Source: JAJDTQ01 sp963422385
Lineage (GTDB): Bacteria > Desulfobacterota > Binatia > UBA9968 > JAJDTQ01
Assembly: GCA_963422385.1 (NCBI GenBank)
Contig: OY729432.1
Coordinates: 124,001 to 188,000 of the forward strand
Length of the DNA stretch: 64,000 nucleotides
Direction: 5' to 3'
The notes below the pieces were generated by a model. That model was not told where the DNA came from. It was given only the letters and a program-made list of their open reading frames with translations, and did no database searches. Below, piece by piece: positions 62,831 to 64,000 of this stretch (position 1 is the first letter of the stretch; each line of letters begins with the position of its first letter). A program made the translations under genes and the position numbers.

Positions 62831-63688
62831 CTACAGGAACTCTTCGGTCCAGGCGTCGTATTGATCCCGGCCCAGCACCAGGCTCATCAGCTCCGGGGAC
62901 GCGGCCCGGTCCTTGAGATCGGCGGGCGGGCGCCCCTCCCGCAGGTGTGCGTACGACGCCTGGAGCGCTTGCGCCGCCACCTGGAACGGCATGTGGCCCT
63001 GGAGGGCGATGCGGACGCCGTTGGCGGCGAGGAACTCGCGGTCGTGGAGATCCGGCGGTATGGTGCCCAGCACCACCGGCAGGAGCGTCATGGCATGGAT
63101 GGCGGCAACCTGCTCGCGGGACCGGACCCCGGTGAAGAAGACTCCGTCGACGCCGGCCGCCTCGCACGCCTTCACGCGCGCCGCCACGGCATCCATCCCC
63201 TGGGTCGGAAGCACGCCGGTCCGGCCCAGAACCACGAGCTCGCGATCCGATCGCGCCGCCACGGCCGCCCTTGTCTTCCCGGCGAACTCCTCCTCGGAAA
63301 TGAACTCGTCCCGGTCCTGTCCGAAGCCTCTCGGGAGACGGGTATCCTCGATGGTAAGCGCCGAGACGCCGGCCGCCTCGAGCTCCGACACCGTCCTCAT
63401 GACGTTCAGGGCATTTCCGTAACCGTGGTCGGCGTCCACCATCAGCGGCAGCCGGGCGGCCCGGGCGATACGGCGCGCCTGGTCCGCGAACTCCGTCAGG
63501 GTCAGCACGACGATGTCCGGCGCCCCCAGCACCGTGGCCGAGGCAATGGAGCCCGCCAGCATGCCGATCTCGAAACCCGCCGCTTCGGCGAGCCGGGCCG
63601 ACACCGGATCGAATACCGACGCCGGGTACAAGCAACCGGCGCCCTGGAGGAATTCCCGATACTGTCGGCGGCGTTCGGTAAAGGTCAC
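62831..63688 (-). CDS. Isocitrate lyase/PEP mutase superfamily enzyme (oxaloacetate decarboxylase-like)
   Basis: A 285-residue TIM barrel. The metal site appears as VDADHGYGNALNVMRTV with IEDTRLPRGF, and FDPVSARLAEAAGF and GSIASATVLG near the start are typical of the PA4872-like oxaloacetate decarboxylase group. AGGAGAG precedes the GTG at 63688. The longer insertion loop of isocitrate lyase is missing. Substrate could be oxaloacetate or another 2-oxo acid. Confidence 0.82.
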   Translation of the reverse strand: MTFTERRRQYREFLQGAGCLYPASVFDPVSARLAEAAGFEIGMLAGSIASATVLGAPDIVVLTLTEFADQARRIARAARLPLMVDADHGYGNALNVMRTVSELEAAGVSALTIEDTRLPRGFGQDRDEFISEEEFAGKTRAAVAARSDRELVVLGRTGVLPTQGMDAVAARVKACEAAGVDGVFFTGVRSREQVAAIHAMTLLPVVLGTIPPDLHDREFLAANGVRIALQGHMPFQVAAQALQASYAHLREGRPPADLKDRAASPELMSLVLGRDQYDAWTEEFL

Positions 63689-63755
63689 GGTCTCTCCTAG
63701 AGGCGGCCGGCTTTTCGGTGCTCGGCCGAGGGCCGAACCGGGGACCGGCAGAACA

Positions 63756-64000
63756 CTAGTGGCTTGGGTTCAATCGCAGGTAGTCGTAGCGGTCGCCCGA
63801 CACGACGCGCACCTCTTCGACTCGAACCCCTTTGAGAATGTTGAGCGGCACGCTCACTCCGGGGGCGCCCAGGGCCCAGACCTTGCGGTACACGTCCGCG
63901 AGTCCTTCCACGGCAATTCCACCCACCCCCGCGACGAGGTTGCCCGCCTGCAGTCCGGACCGCGCCGCCGGGCCTCCCCTGGATACACGACGAATCACCA
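63756..64000 (-). CDS. PDZ-domain protein, C-terminal part (gene continues beyond the window)
   Basis: The last 80 residues are visible: a PDZ core with RRVSRGGPAARSGLQAGNLV and VEGLADVYRKVWALG, ending in SGDRYDYLRLNPSH. This is the C-terminal PDZ of an HtrA/DegP-like serine protease or a related PDZ protein. The frame is open to the right edge, so the catalytic domain is outside and unverified. Confidence 0.7.
   Translation of the reverse strand, partial: VIRRVSRGGPAARSGLQAGNLVAGVGGIAVEGLADVYRKVWALGAPGVSVPLNILKGVRVEEVRVVSGDRYDYLRLNPSH

Overview
The window is about 64 kb of GC-rich DNA with mostly tightly packed bacterial genes. Signal peptides, a lipobox protein, an outer-membrane-type YjbF/YjbG/YjbH cluster and several periplasmic binding proteins point to a Gram-negative organism. 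The mix of TctC/Bug-type solute receptors, amidohydrolases, CaiB-type CoA-transferases, acyl-CoA dehydrogenase and Mo/W enzymes resembles uncultured environmental lineages (Deltaproteobacteria-like, Tectomicrobia or Rokubacteria-like). That is a guess from gene content; no rRNA or other marker gene is present.

Layout. 1-5.1 kb: the end of a ferredoxin-NADP reductase, then pgl and gnd (minus strand), divergent from a GH15 glycoside hydrolase. 5.3-9.3 kb: an iron/spermidine-type ABC importer whose binding protein carries an in-frame TAG just after its signal peptide. 9.4-17.4 kb: catabolic genes (ornithine cyclodeaminase-like, amidohydrolase, TctC receptor, D-aminoacylase, ThDP enzyme, enoyl-CoA hydratase). 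17.5-22.4 kb: a citrate synthase stub cut by a MITE fragment, then a yjbF-yjbG-yjbH exopolysaccharide cluster in which yjbH is frameshifted in a C9 tract. 22.6-27.9 kb: two tandem TctC receptors, a thiolase-like/DUF35 pair and an amidohydrolase.

27.9-35.9 kb is accessory DNA: a broken membrane-protein gene, a secreted protein, a small ORF coupled to a radical SAM protein with unusual Cys spacing, a RES/Xre toxin-antitoxin pair, a duplicated CoA-transferase fragment split by a decayed IS5-family element, and a MazE antitoxin joined to a membrane protein instead of MazF. 35.9-39.4 kb is a coupled acyl-CoA dehydrogenase/two CoA-transferase operon. 39.6-50.4 kb holds mixed metabolism and housekeeping (FmdB, AKR, aminotransferase, SDR, a DUF3179 protein, RodZ, threonine aldolase, DAO, ClpP, TPM, LemA).

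50.6-53.6 kb is a decaying controller-regulated restriction-modification locus: a C-protein gene, a C-box, a broken partner gene where the endonuclease is expected, and a methyltransferase that is frameshifted and interrupted by a TA-flanked MITE. 53.7-61.4 kb is a leftward Mo/W operon: a nitrate-reductase-associated protein, a MobA-MoaD fusion, a tungsten aldehyde oxidoreductase and a NAD-linked formate dehydrogenase. The window closes with an MFS carrier, a PEP-mutase-family enzyme and the end of a PDZ protein.

The strongest candidate for something undescribed is the DUF3179 gene at 43175-44152. A TGA replaces the first Cys of its CPLC motif, and a perfect 7-bp hairpin follows at bacterial-SECIS distance, suggesting a selenoprotein. 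Next are the MazE/membrane-protein pair and the small-ORF/radical-SAM pair.
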